Shown in pieces: positions 42,718-51,110 of a DNA stretch of 64,000 nt. The stretch comes from Streptomyces sp. NBS 14/10 (GTDB lineage: Bacteria > Actinomycetota > Actinomycetes > Streptomycetales > Streptomycetaceae), in assembly GCF_002224125.1 (NCBI RefSeq), contig NZ_NCSM01000029.1, positions 73,657-137,656 on the forward strand, read 5' to 3'. How positions within the stretch are numbered: position 1 is the stretch's first letter; the number at the start of each line of letters is the position of its first letter. A program made the translations under genes and the position numbers. Below the pieces are notes generated by a model. The model made no database searches and had not been told where the DNA came from. It saw only the letters and a list, made by a program, of their open reading frames with translations.

Positions 42718-44118
42718 ATGGCGCGGTCACGTCCCGAGGAGTTCGAGGAGTCCGAGGAGTCCGAGGAGTCCGAGGAGACACAGGGCGCTCAAGGGAAGCG
42801 ACCGTCGCTCTGGCGCAACCGCGACTACCTGTACTGGTGGTCCGGAAACGGTCTGTCCACCCTGGGCACCAGCGTCTCCACGCTCGCCTTCCCGCTGCTC
42901 ATGCTCTACGCCACCGGGTCCGCGACCCAGGCCGGCACCATCACCGTGCTGCATATGCTCGGCAAACTCGGCACCCTCGCGGTGGGCGGAGCGCTCGCGG
43001 ACCGCGTGTCACGCCGCGCCATCCTGTGCCTGGTCCCCCTGGTCGAGGCGGTGGCGATGGCCGCCGTCGCCCTGCTGGTGTACCGGGGCGACCCGCCGGT
43101 CCTGGGGCTCGACGCACTGGCGCTGGTCAGCGGATTGGCCGCCGGGCTGAAGGTCGGCGTCTCGACACCGGTGCTGCGCCGGATCGTCCCCAAGGAGCAG
43201 ATCGCCACCGCGACGGCGCAGGGCATGGGCCGCGACATGGTCGTACAGCTCGTCGGCGCCCCCCTCGGCGGGCTGCTGTATTCCATGGCCCGCTGGATCC
43301 CGTTCCTCTTCGACGCGGTCTCCTTCGTCTTCATCACCCTGAGCTCGCTGTTCATCCGCCGCCCCCTCGGCCCGGACCGGCACACCGACGGTGAGCGGCA
43401 CACCGGCCTGGCCGAGGACATGAAGGACGGTCTCCGGCTGATCAGACGCAGCGACTATCTCGTGTTCACCCTCGCGTGGGGAGCCCTGCTCAACACCGTG
43501 GCGCAAGGGCTCACCCTGCTGTTCGTCGTGCTGGTGCGGCACCGCGGTGGCGGGCCGACCGAGGTCGGCGTCGCGACCTCGCTCGCGGTCGTCGGCGGTG
43601 TCATCGGGGCCGTCGCCGGACCGTCGCTGATGCGCAGCCTCGGCGCGCGGCGGGTGCTGCTGTTCTCCGCCTGGGTGTTCGTGGCCTCCTTCGCCGTGGT
43701 GGCGCTGGTGCCCGAGCCGTGGCAGATCGGCCTGGTCCTGATGGCCGGCATGATCAGCATGGTGCCGATGAACGTCGTCATCGAGTCGTACGAGGTCCGG
43801 CTGGTCCCGGACGCGTATCTGGGCAGAACCGCCGCGACCAGCCAGTTCTTCTTCCAGGCACTGCAGTGGATCGGTCCGCTGGCGGCCGGTGTCCTCGCCG
43901 ACGCCCTGGGGGTGGAGACGGCCGTGCTGATCCTGGCCGTGGCCATGGCCCTGCTGGCGCTCACCCTGCACACCGCCCGGCGCCAACTGAGCGTCCTGGA
44001 CATCCCGCTGGCCGAGGTGCCCGAGCTTCCGGCCCCGCCCCCGGCGGCGGGCCGTCCGTCCGAAACCGAACCCGAACCCGTTCCCCCGCACGCCGGGGGC
44101 TCGACCCTGAAGCGGTGA
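42718..44118 (+). CDS. MFS efflux transporter
   Basis: The product is 466 residues with about 12 hydrophobic segments and the MFS loop 2-3 motif GGALADRVSRR. The N-terminus has an acidic repeat (EES units; 9-bp repeats at 42736-42780) before the first span. ATG follows AAGGAACAGGGGGGG. It heads the operon that includes the KAS III-like gene, the carrier and the ligase, and most likely exports the cluster product, giving self-resistance. Confidence 0.87.
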   Translation: MARSRPEEFEESEESEESEETQGAQGKRPSLWRNRDYLYWWSGNGLSTLGTSVSTLAFPLLMLYATGSATQAGTITVLHMLGKLGTLAVGGALADRVSRRAILCLVPLVEAVAMAAVALLVYRGDPPVLGLDALALVSGLAAGLKVGVSTPVLRRIVPKEQIATATAQGMGRDMVVQLVGAPLGGLLYSMARWIPFLFDAVSFVFITLSSLFIRRPLGPDRHTDGERHTGLAEDMKDGLRLIRRSDYLVFTLAWGALLNTVAQGLTLLFVVLVRHRGGGPTEVGVATSLAVVGGVIGAVAGPSLMRSLGARRVLLFSAWVFVASFAVVALVPEPWQIGLVLMAGMISMVPMNVVIESYEVRLVPDAYLGRTAATSQFFFQALQWIGPLAAGVLADALGVETAVLILAVAMALLALTLHTARRQLSVLDIPLAEVPELPAPPPAAGRPSETEPEPVPPHAGGSTLKR

Positions 44119-44148
44119 ACACCCACCGTGGGAGCGAAGGGACAACAC

Positions 44149-45177
44149 GTGGCCACTTCAGTGGAGATGGGCATCGTCGCGACGGGCACGTCCTTCGGTG
44201 AACAGCGCGGTGTGGCCGAGACGGCCGGTGCGTATGTGCCCGACCCCGAGGCCGTCGGCGGCCTGGGGTACTGGACCTACCACCGGGTGGCCGACGGTGT
44301 CACCGCCACCGACCTCGCCGCCGAGGCGGCTCGCGAGGCGCTGGCGAACGCGGACCTCGACATCGTCGACATCGACCTGATCGTCGTCGGCCACTCCGAC
44401 GTTCCCGAGTATCTGGGCTGGGACTCCTCGGCGGCCGTGGCCCGGGCGTTGGGCGCGTACGGCACCCCCACGGTGCTGTGCACGCAGGTGTGCGCCGCCT
44501 GGTCGGTGGCGCTGGACCACGCGGCCGGTGCGATGGCGCTCTCGGCCGACACCGAGACCGTACTGGTGGTCCTGGTCAACGCGGCCAGTGAGGCGCACAC
44601 CAACAGGATGGACTTCAACGGGGCCATCGCCAGCGACGGCGCCGTCGCCGCCGTGCTGCGGCGCGGACACCCACGCCTGCGCCGGCTCTCCTCCGCCCAC
44701 TTCACCAACCCCGAGTACGCGGACTTCTTCCGCGTCGAGTTCGGCGGTTCCGCCGCTCCCGTACCGCCCGCGGGCCGCGCCGATCTGCACGCGGACCCGA
44801 TGGTCGGCATCTTCCGCCACTTCGACCGCGACCCCGGGCGCTTCCAGGCGTTCATGAAGGAGATCAGCGGGCGGATCGCGGACGTCGTCGACCAGGCCCT
44901 CTCGCGCGCCGGCAAGGACCGGACCCAACTGGCCCGGCTCATCTACCTCAACGACAACCAGCAGGCGATCCGCGAGGCCGCCGACGCCGTCGGCCTCCCC
45001 ATCGAGCGCACCAACGCCGAACTCGCCCGCGAACTGGGCCATATGGGCGCCGCCGACCAGCTGATCTGTCTGCGGCGCCATATCGAGGACGGCGAGCTGG
45101 CGCCGGGGGATCTCGTGGCACTGGTGGGCGTCGCAGCGCCGGGCATGCACTGGTTCTGCACGCTCATCGAGGCGTGA
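44149..45177 (+). CDS. KAS III-like (FabH/CerJ-type) acyltransferase with rearranged active site
   Basis: The product is 342 residues in the thiolase fold. GTG at 44149 follows GAAGGGA. The nucleophile Cys is kept (CTQVCAAWSVAL). The FabH His (PHQAN) aligns with Asn in YLNDNQQAI, and the FabH Asn (GNTSAAS) aligns with His in GHMGAADQ, so the two appear swapped. Homologues such as CerJ and ChlB3 transfer acyl groups instead of making C-C bonds. It is followed at 46 bp by a free carrier protein and then an adenylating enzyme, so it may shuttle an acyl or aminoacyl group from that carrier, perhaps to the A-less module of NRPS1. Confidence 0.82.
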   Translation: MATSVEMGIVATGTSFGEQRGVAETAGAYVPDPEAVGGLGYWTYHRVADGVTATDLAAEAAREALANADLDIVDIDLIVVGHSDVPEYLGWDSSAAVARALGAYGTPTVLCTQVCAAWSVALDHAAGAMALSADTETVLVVLVNAASEAHTNRMDFNGAIASDGAVAAVLRRGHPRLRRLSSAHFTNPEYADFFRVEFGGSAAPVPPAGRADLHADPMVGIFRHFDRDPGRFQAFMKEISGRIADVVDQALSRAGKDRTQLARLIYLNDNQQAIREAADAVGLPIERTNAELARELGHMGAADQLICLRRHIEDGELAPGDLVALVGVAAPGMHWFCTLIEA

Positions 45178-45223
45178 GCCCACCGATGTGCGATGACGTC
45201 AGGAACCAGTGGAGGGAAACAGC

Positions 45224-45538
45224 ATGCCCGCACAGCCCCACACCGCACCGCCGGCCACTCCCGCCGTCTCCGAGGAGGACATCGCGGCCTTCGTCGTCGA
45301 GCGGTTTCTGCCCGGCGTCGACGTGGCCGAGCTCGATGCGGAGTACGACCTGCTGGCCACCGCCGTGATCGACAGCCTCGGTGTGCTGCGGATCGCCGAA
45401 TGGCTGGCGGACCGCCATCGCATCGTCGTCCCCGACACGGAGCTGACCAGCAGGAACTTCCGCTCGGTGAGCGCCATCCGGACCACGGCCGAGCGCGCGG
45501 CGGCCGGAGCGGGACCGGCCGGAGAGGGACACGTATGA
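45224..45538 (+). CDS. Free-standing acyl/peptidyl carrier protein
   Basis: The product is 104 residues with the 4'-phosphopantetheine Ser in ATAVIDSLGVLRI. ATG at 45224 follows GGAGGG by 7 bases. Its stop overlaps the ATG of the next gene (ATGA), tying it to the adenylating enzyme that probably loads it. Confidence 0.87.
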   Translation: MPAQPHTAPPATPAVSEEDIAAFVVERFLPGVDVAELDAEYDLLATAVIDSLGVLRIAEWLADRHRIVVPDTELTSRNFRSVSAIRTTAERAAAGAGPAGEGHV

Positions 45539-47112
45539 CGGACACGTTCGTCACGAGGTTCGCCCAGCACGCGGCCACCCGGCCCGCCGCGCCCGCGCTC
45601 ATCTGGGAGGACCGCGCGATCGGCTACGCCGAGCTGTGCGCCATGGCCTGCCGGGCCCGCGCCCAGGTGGAGACCGCGGCCCCGGACGCCTCCCGCCCGG
45701 TGGGCCTGCGGATGCGTAAATCTCCCGAGGCGGTGGCCCTGGTGCTGGGCGCCCTGATGGCCGGGCGCCGCATTCTGCTGCCGTCCCATGAACTGCCCGA
45801 CACTCCCGCGAAGGAGCTGTACGAGCAGGCGGGATGCGGCGTCGTACTCGGCCTGGCCGCCGGTCCGCTGATCGACCAGGTGGTGGACCCGCACATGGAC
45901 CCGCACATGGACCCGCACATGGACCCGTACATGGACCCGCACATGGACCCGTACATGGTGTCCGGGAGCGCCGGAGGGCCGCCGCCGACACCGGTCGCTG
46001 ACGACGCCATCGGCTTTATGCTCACCACCTCCGGCTCGACCGGCCTCCCGAAGATCGTCCCGCTGTCGTTCGGGGCCGTCACCCGGTTCACCGCGTGGGG
46101 TGCCGAGACCTTCGGGATCACGCCGGGCACGGCCGTACTCAACTACGCGCCGCTCAACTTCGATCTGTGTCTGCTGGATGTGTGGACCACCCTCGCGTAC
46201 GGCGGCACGGTCGTCCTGGTCGACCCCGACCGGGGCGCCTCGGCCGGCTATCTGCGCGATCTGGTGGTCGACCACCGCGTCTCGCTCATCCAGGGCGTAC
46301 CGCTGCTGTTCCAGCTGCTCGTGGAGGCGGCGGCCGGCGAAGAGCCGCCGGCCGGGCCCGAACACCTCGTCTTCGCCGGTGACAGCATGCCCGCACGGGT
46401 GCTGGCCGGGCTCTTCACGGTCTTCCCCAAGGCCCGCTGGTACAACAACTACGGCTGCACCGAGACGAACAACAGCTTTCTCCACGAGGTGGACCGCGCC
46501 CACCCGGTCCGCACCCCGCTGCCGATCGGCCGCCCCCTGCCGGGTGTCAGCTGGCTGATTGTCGGCGGGAACGGGCGCGCGCTGACCGGCCCAGGACAGG
46601 GCGAGCTGCTGGTCAACACGCCCTTCCAGAGCACCGGTTACGCGAATGTGCCGAGCGAGGAGAAGTTCGGCCCGCACCCGGACGGCGTCCCCGGCCTCGT
46701 CTATTACCACAGCGGCGATATCGCCACCCGGCACGAGGACGGCTCCCTCAGCATCCTCGGGCGCACCGATTTCATGGTGAAGGTCCGGGGCTTCCAGGTG
46801 AGCACCCAGCAGGTCGAGGGCATCCTGCTGGACCACCCGGCGGTCGTCGAGGCCGCCGTCGTCGCGATCCCCGACCCGGTGGCCGGACACCGGCTGCACG
46901 CCCGGCTGCGCCTCGCCGAACCGGGCTCGGTGGGGGTGCTGGCCCTGCGGCAGTACTGCGCGGAGCGCACGGTGCGGGCGGCCATCCCCGGGGTGATCGA
47001 GACGGTGGCGGATCCGCTGCCCAGGACCTCCACCGGCAAGATCGACCGGAACCGGATCAGGGAGTCCCTGGCCGGGGCGAGCGTCACCCACGCGCCGCGC
47101 GGAAGCTCTTGA
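45535..47112 (+). CDS. Free-standing adenylation enzyme (AMP-ligase)
   Basis: The product is 525 residues. Core motifs are TTSGSTGLPKIV, YGCTETN, YHSGDIA, and the C-terminal Lys in RTSTGKIDRNR. The NFDLCLLD strand resembles that of stand-alone amino acid-activating enzymes of the DltA/PltF kind and keeps the Asp that binds an alpha-amino group. It most likely charges the preceding carrier with an amino acid (substrate unknown). Residues 118-141 hold six copies of a four-residue unit (DP[H/Y]M), an insertion in the N-terminal subdomain with no known role. Its 3' end overlaps the convergent membrane-protein gene by 29 bp. Confidence 0.85.
   Translation: MTDTFVTRFAQHAATRPAAPALIWEDRAIGYAELCAMACRARAQVETAAPDASRPVGLRMRKSPEAVALVLGALMAGRRILLPSHELPDTPAKELYEQAGCGVVLGLAAGPLIDQVVDPHMDPHMDPHMDPYMDPHMDPYMVSGSAGGPPPTPVADDAIGFMLTTSGSTGLPKIVPLSFGAVTRFTAWGAETFGITPGTAVLNYAPLNFDLCLLDVWTTLAYGGTVVLVDPDRGASAGYLRDLVVDHRVSLIQGVPLLFQLLVEAAAGEEPPAGPEHLVFAGDSMPARVLAGLFTVFPKARWYNNYGCTETNNSFLHEVDRAHPVRTPLPIGRPLPGVSWLIVGGNGRALTGPGQGELLVNTPFQSTGYANVPSEEKFGPHPDGVPGLVYYHSGDIATRHEDGSLSILGRTDFMVKVRGFQVSTQQVEGILLDHPAVVEAAVVAIPDPVAGHRLHARLRLAEPGSVGVLALRQYCAERTVRAAIPGVIETVADPLPRTSTGKIDRNRIRESLAGASVTHAPRGSS
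45886..45957 (+). repeat. Six in-frame copies of a 12-bp unit
   Basis: GACCCG(C/T)ACATG repeats six times without interruption, encoding DPHM or DPYM inside the adenylation enzyme. Copies 4 and 6 share the same C-to-T change, so expansion probably involved a two-unit step. A slippage product. Confidence 0.92.
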
Positions 47113-48037
47113 ACACCGCGCTCACGCCCAGGGCGAGCACGATGAGTGCCGTGCCGGCATAGGCCTGGTCTGTTGACGACCACAGGGTCTCGGCGTCCTC
47201 GAGGAAGTCCGGGTTGAAGACGGACTTTTCGTTGAACACCCAGGCCAGCGGAAGCACGAACATCGCCTGGGCCACGGCGTTCCCAGCGGCCAGCGGGACC
47301 GTCCAGCCGCGCGCGGCCACCCGGGCCAGCTGGACCACCACAAGCCCCGCGAGCCCGGCGAGCATCGGCCAGACCCAGCCCGACCACAGCTGCGGATCCA
47401 GCACCTCGATCCGCTTGCCGTCGCCGCCCGCGCCGTCCACCCGGTAGGGCTCGGCGGTGTGCTGCCAGATGATCAGCCCGAACAGCAGCCCGTACCACAC
47501 CGCCGCCGCGCAGGCCGCCACGCCGCCCTTGTCCGGCTGCCGGACCTCGGGCAGATCGTCGGGTGTCCACGTGGCGGCATCGACCACGCCCTTGCGGTGC
47601 CGGACCCGCTCCATCACGCCGAACACCACGGTGAGCACGGCGATCATCTCGCAACCGAGCGTGAACAACGTGCCGATGCCGGAGCCTATGGCCGAGCCGA
47701 GGTTGTCGTCGTCCAGCACGTCCAGCACGACGAGCCCGAAGGTGACCGCCGGCAGTAACGTGCACAGCAGGGTGACGAGCAGTCGGATGTACGTCGGATA
47801 GAGGTCGGGGCCGATCAACGCGAGCGGCCGCTCCGTATAACGAGCGGCGTACCGGACCGGATCGCCCAGTTCGCTCAGCACCTCGCGCTCCGCCACCCGC
47901 GGATCGGCCGAGCCGCGCCCCTCGACGGTGTCGGCGATGGTGGTGCGCAGCTCCTCGGCGATATCGTCGCGCTGCTCGGCCGGGAGCCGCCGGACCACCT
48001 CGTGCACATATCGCTCAGTGAGCACGCTCGTACTCAT
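47084..48037 (-). CDS. Membrane protein with N-terminal HAAS/permease-prefix domain
   Basis: The product is 317 residues. The first 85 residues (YVHEVVRRLPAEQRDDIAEEL...) are the helical HAAS-type domain usually found in genes next to PadR regulators. About six transmembrane segments follow. It starts in the last codon of padR (ATGA overlap), so the two form one unit. The function of such proteins is not established; sensing or envelope stress roles are guesses. Confidence 0.75.
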   Translation of the reverse strand: MSTSVLTERYVHEVVRRLPAEQRDDIAEELRTTIADTVEGRGSADPRVAEREVLSELGDPVRYAARYTERPLALIGPDLYPTYIRLLVTLLCTLLPAVTFGLVVLDVLDDDNLGSAIGSGIGTLFTLGCEMIAVLTVVFGVMERVRHRKGVVDAATWTPDDLPEVRQPDKGGVAACAAAVWYGLLFGLIIWQHTAEPYRVDGAGGDGKRIEVLDPQLWSGWVWPMLAGLAGLVVVQLARVAARGWTVPLAAGNAVAQAMFVLPLAWVFNEKSVFNPDFLEDAETLWSSTDQAYAGTALIVLALGVSAVFKSFRAARG

Positions 48038-48396
48038 CCGCTCTCCTTGGTAAGTCGTGAAATCGAGGAGACAAGGTCCTGCCACTCGCGCACCAGACCG
48101 GTGCGGACCCGGGAGCCGTCGGGGCTGACCTGGTAGAACTTCCGTGGCCTGGACTCGTCGGTGTTCCACTCGCTGGTCAGCAGGCCCTGCTTCTCCAGCC
48201 GGCGCAGCAGGGGGTACAAGGTGTTGCCGTCGACGGTAACCCCCGCGTCGTTCAGCGTCTCCAGGAGCGCATAGCCGTAACTCGGCTTCCGGAGCAGCGC
48301 CAGACAGGCCAGTACGACCGTCCCGCGGCGAAGCTCCTGAGCCTGGGCAAGGGTCAGTTCTTCTACGGACACACGTCGCACGATACTGTGCGGCAC
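48034..48396 (-). CDS. PadR-family transcriptional regulator
   Basis: The product is 120 residues: a winged helix with LRRGTVVLACLALLRKPSYGYALL and GNTLYPLLRRLEKQGLL, both typical of PadR. The GTG start lies 10 bp past the kdpD-like stop. It probably represses itself and the coupled membrane protein gene. It occupies the place where kdpE would be expected. Confidence 0.85.
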   Translation of the reverse strand: MPHSIVRRVSVEELTLAQAQELRRGTVVLACLALLRKPSYGYALLETLNDAGVTVDGNTLYPLLRRLEKQGLLTSEWNTDESRPRKFYQVSPDGSRVRTGLVREWQDLVSSISRLTKESG

Positions 48397-48405
48397 ACAC
48401 TAATG

Positions 48406-50697
48406 TCACCCCTCGGGGTCGGGGTGGTATGCCTCAGGGTGATATGCCACGGTCGGGAGCGTGATCGTCACCGACGCCGCCCCGCCGCCGGCGGCGTGTT
48501 CCACGGTGCCGCCCATGGCCTCGGTGAGGTCGCGGGACAGCCGCAGCGACGGGCTCTCGCGCTCGCCGTCCACCGCCGCGCCGGTGGTGTCGCCCGCGAT
48601 CCGGACCGTCAGCCGGTCCGGCAGCGCCTCGGCCGTGAGGGTCGGCGGGGCGTCGGGCGGGCTGTGGCGCAGGGCGTCGGCCACCAGCGTGGCCAGCACC
48701 CGGGCGAGGAGGGCGGCGTCGGCGATGACATCGGGCAGCCGCTCCGGAAGTCGCAGCGAGATGGAGTGGCCGCCGGGGCCGAGGTCGTCGAGGGCCGCGG
48801 TCAGCGCCTCGTCCAGGTCGACCGGGCGCAGATAGAGCGCTCCGGCACGCGGTCGGACCTGCTCGTCGAGCTCCGTCCCCGCACCGCGCCGGGCGAGTCC
48901 GCCCCGGGTGTGGGCGACGCCGATCTGCGCCGCACACGCGGTGAGGATGCGGCGGTCGTCGCCGCTGAGGCCCCGGCCGCGGGCGGCCAGGGTGAGGCGG
49001 TCGTCGATGGGCGCCTCCACATCCGCGTCGTACGGTCGCTCGGGTGGCCGGACACCGGTGCTGGCGACGACGTACCAGCGGGGTTCCGGGCCGTGGCCCG
49101 TATCGCGTTCCAGCAGGCTGACCGCGGTGAGGGAGAAGTTCTCCCGCACCTGCTCCAGCAGGGTCGGCAGGGGCTCCCCGCGCATCATGGCCGCCGCCAT
49201 CCGGCTCAGCGCCCGGGCCTCGGACGTCGCGCGGACGGCCTGGTGCGTACGGCGGGCGGCCGTCCCCGCCACGGTGCCCACCAGCCACGCGGCGGCGAGG
49301 AACACGACCAGCCCGACGACGTCGACGCCCCGTTCGACCTTGAAGGAGTGCGGCGGCGGGGTGAAGTAGTAGTCGGCGAGCAGACCCGCCGCGACCGCGG
49401 TGAGCAGCGCGGGGAGACGTCCGCCGACGAGCCCGGCCAGCACGACGGCGAGCATGTAGAGCACCAGGGCGCCGGACAGACCGACGCCGGTGCGCAGCCC
49501 GGTGAGTACGAGCGTCAGCAGGGGCAGCAGCAGCGCGGCTCCCACCAGCGCGGACCAGTACCGCACCGGTCCGGTGCCGCCGTGGCCGGGCCGGGGCAGC
49601 CGGGGCGCGGAGGCGCCCGCCGCCGCCTCGTGGGTGACGATATGGACGTCGATGGGGCCCGAGTCATGGATGGTCCGCTGTCCCACACCCGCGTGCAGCA
49701 GCAAGGAGAACCTGCCGCGCCGGCTGGCGCCGAGCACGACCTGGGTGATGTTCTCGGCCTCCGCGAACTGCAGCAGCGCCTCGGGGATGTCCTCGCCGGT
49801 CATCTGGTGGTAGCTGCCGCCCAGCGACTCCACCAGGGAGCGCTGGCCGGACAGCGCGGCCGGATCGCCCCGCGCGAGCCCGTCGCCGGGCACGACATGG
49901 AGGGCCAGCAGCTCACTGCCGGGCGTACGGGCGGTGATCCGGGCGGCGCGGCGGATCAGCGTCTCGCCCTCCGGGCCGCCGGTCAGGCCCACCAGAATGC
50001 GCTCCCGGGTCTCCCACGGGGCGGTGATGCCGTGTTCGGCGCGATAGCGCTGCAGACCCTCCTCCACCCGGTCGGCCAGCCACAGCAGGGCCAGCTCGCG
50101 CAGCGCGGTGAGGTTGCCGACCCGGAAGTAGTGGGTCAGCGCCGCCTCGATCCGGTCCGGGGGATAGACGTCGCCATGCACAAGGCGTCGGCGCAGCGTC
50201 TCGGGCAGGAGATCCACCAGCTCGATCTGGTCGGCGCGGCGCGCCACCTCGTCGGGCAGGGTCTCGTGCTGGGTGACACCGGTGATCTGGCGTACGACGT
50301 CGTTCAGGGACTCCAGGTGCTGGACGTTGAGCGTGGTGACCACGTCGATGCCCGCCTCCAGCAGCTCCTCGACGTCCTGCCACCGCTTCGCGTTGCGCGA
50401 CCCCGGCACATTGGTGTGCGCCAACTCGTCGACCAGCGCGACCTGCGGGCGGCGGGCCAGCACCGCGTCGAGGTCCATCTCCGTGAAGGACACCCCGCGG
50501 TGGACCAGAGTGTGGCGGGGGATGGTCTCAAGCCCCTCCGCCAGCGCCGCGGTCGGGCGCCGCCCGTGCGGTTCGACCAGGCCGATGACCACCTCGGTGC
50601 CCAGGGAGCGCAGCCGCTGGCCCTCTTGGAGCATGGCGTACGTCTTGCCGACCCCGGGGGCCGCCCCGAGATAGATCCGCAACCGTCCACGGGCCAT
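48406..50697 (-). CDS. KdpD-like protein lacking the phosphoacceptor domain
   Basis: The product is 763 residues. The KdpD N-domain has Walker A GAAPGVGKTYAML and DELAHTN; a Usp domain, four transmembrane segments (LSGALVLYMLAVVLAGLVGG region) and a GAF-type region follow. The usual SHDLRTPL helix with its phosphorylatable His is absent: RGAGTELDEQVRP joins directly to AGALYLRPVDLDEAL near residues 605-620, a loss of roughly 65-85 residues. The ATPase part is also degenerate: the N box reads TLVADALRHSP without the Asn pair, and G1/G2 glycines are missing. It cannot be a working histidine kinase. Divergent from kdpFABC, with no kdpE in the window. Confidence 0.85.
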   Translation of the reverse strand: MARGRLRIYLGAAPGVGKTYAMLQEGQRLRSLGTEVVIGLVEPHGRRPTAALAEGLETIPRHTLVHRGVSFTEMDLDAVLARRPQVALVDELAHTNVPGSRNAKRWQDVEELLEAGIDVVTTLNVQHLESLNDVVRQITGVTQHETLPDEVARRADQIELVDLLPETLRRRLVHGDVYPPDRIEAALTHYFRVGNLTALRELALLWLADRVEEGLQRYRAEHGITAPWETRERILVGLTGGPEGETLIRRAARITARTPGSELLALHVVPGDGLARGDPAALSGQRSLVESLGGSYHQMTGEDIPEALLQFAEAENITQVVLGASRRGRFSLLLHAGVGQRTIHDSGPIDVHIVTHEAAAGASAPRLPRPGHGGTGPVRYWSALVGAALLLPLLTLVLTGLRTGVGLSGALVLYMLAVVLAGLVGGRLPALLTAVAAGLLADYYFTPPPHSFKVERGVDVVGLVVFLAAAWLVGTVAGTAARRTHQAVRATSEARALSRMAAAMMRGEPLPTLLEQVRENFSLTAVSLLERDTGHGPEPRWYVVASTGVRPPERPYDADVEAPIDDRLTLAARGRGLSGDDRRILTACAAQIGVAHTRGGLARRGAGTELDEQVRPRAGALYLRPVDLDEALTAALDDLGPGGHSISLRLPERLPDVIADAALLARVLATLVADALRHSPPDAPPTLTAEALPDRLTVRIAGDTTGAAVDGERESPSLRLSRDLTEAMGGTVEHAAGGGAASVTITLPTVAYHPEAYHPDPEG

Positions 50698-51110
50698 CGG
50701 CGGACTCCTGTCCCTGCGCGACGCGACGCGACGCGATCACGCGCTCCGCACTTCCATGGTGCGCTCGCGGAAACGGCCCGGCCGCCGCGCGCCGGCCCGG
50801 GCGGCACCAGCTCACCGCGGCACAGGGCCTGGCGGCGCTCTCACTGGACGCGATGGCGTCCGTCGCCTACGGCCTGCGCTTCCGGCCGCCGACGGTGGGC
50901 TGAGGGGCGCGCGCGGCACGGCACACTCACTCGATCGGTCCGATTTGAGGCAAGACACGCCGACGTCCCCGGACCAGGAGGCACCGGCGCGCTAACAAGG
51001 GGCGTCGGCGGTGGCGTCCGGCGCTTGGGCGAGGGCGCCGGTCACCGCCGACAACCGCCCACCCCGCCGGGGGGAGCGGTCCCCTCACGACCTGTCGGGG
51101 TGCTGCCCAT
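50698..51110. other. Intergenic region between kdpD-like gene and kdp operon
   Basis: These 413 bp hold the divergent promoters. GACGC repeats lie at about 50719-50735, a decayed permease fragment at 50781-50903, and no T-run terminator. I looked for a c-di-AMP (ydaO-type) riboswitch before kdp and saw none of its conserved stretches. Confidence 0.4.
50781..50903 (+). pseudogene. Remnant of an APC-type permease N-terminus
   Basis: The frame reads HQLTAAQGLAALSLDAMASV then AYGLRFRPPTVG and a stop. The GLAALSLDAMASVAYG stretch matches the first transmembrane helix of amino acid/polyamine permeases, but the reading frame changes to unrelated residues after AYG and ends 11 codons later. I infer the leftover of a deleted permease gene. 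Confidence 0.5.

Noticed and set aside
45886..45957. The HMDP repeat as a metal-binding motif.
   Set aside because: His and Met spacing is just that of the 12-bp repeat; slippage is enough to explain it without evidence of metal use.
48034..48396. kdpE response regulator downstream of the kdpD-like gene.
   Set aside because: The gene here is a 120-residue PadR winged helix with no receiver domain.
50698..51110. c-di-AMP (ydaO-type) riboswitch upstream of the kdp operon.
   Set aside because: None of the conserved riboswitch stretches could be found by eye; the region is explained by promoters and a permease remnant.
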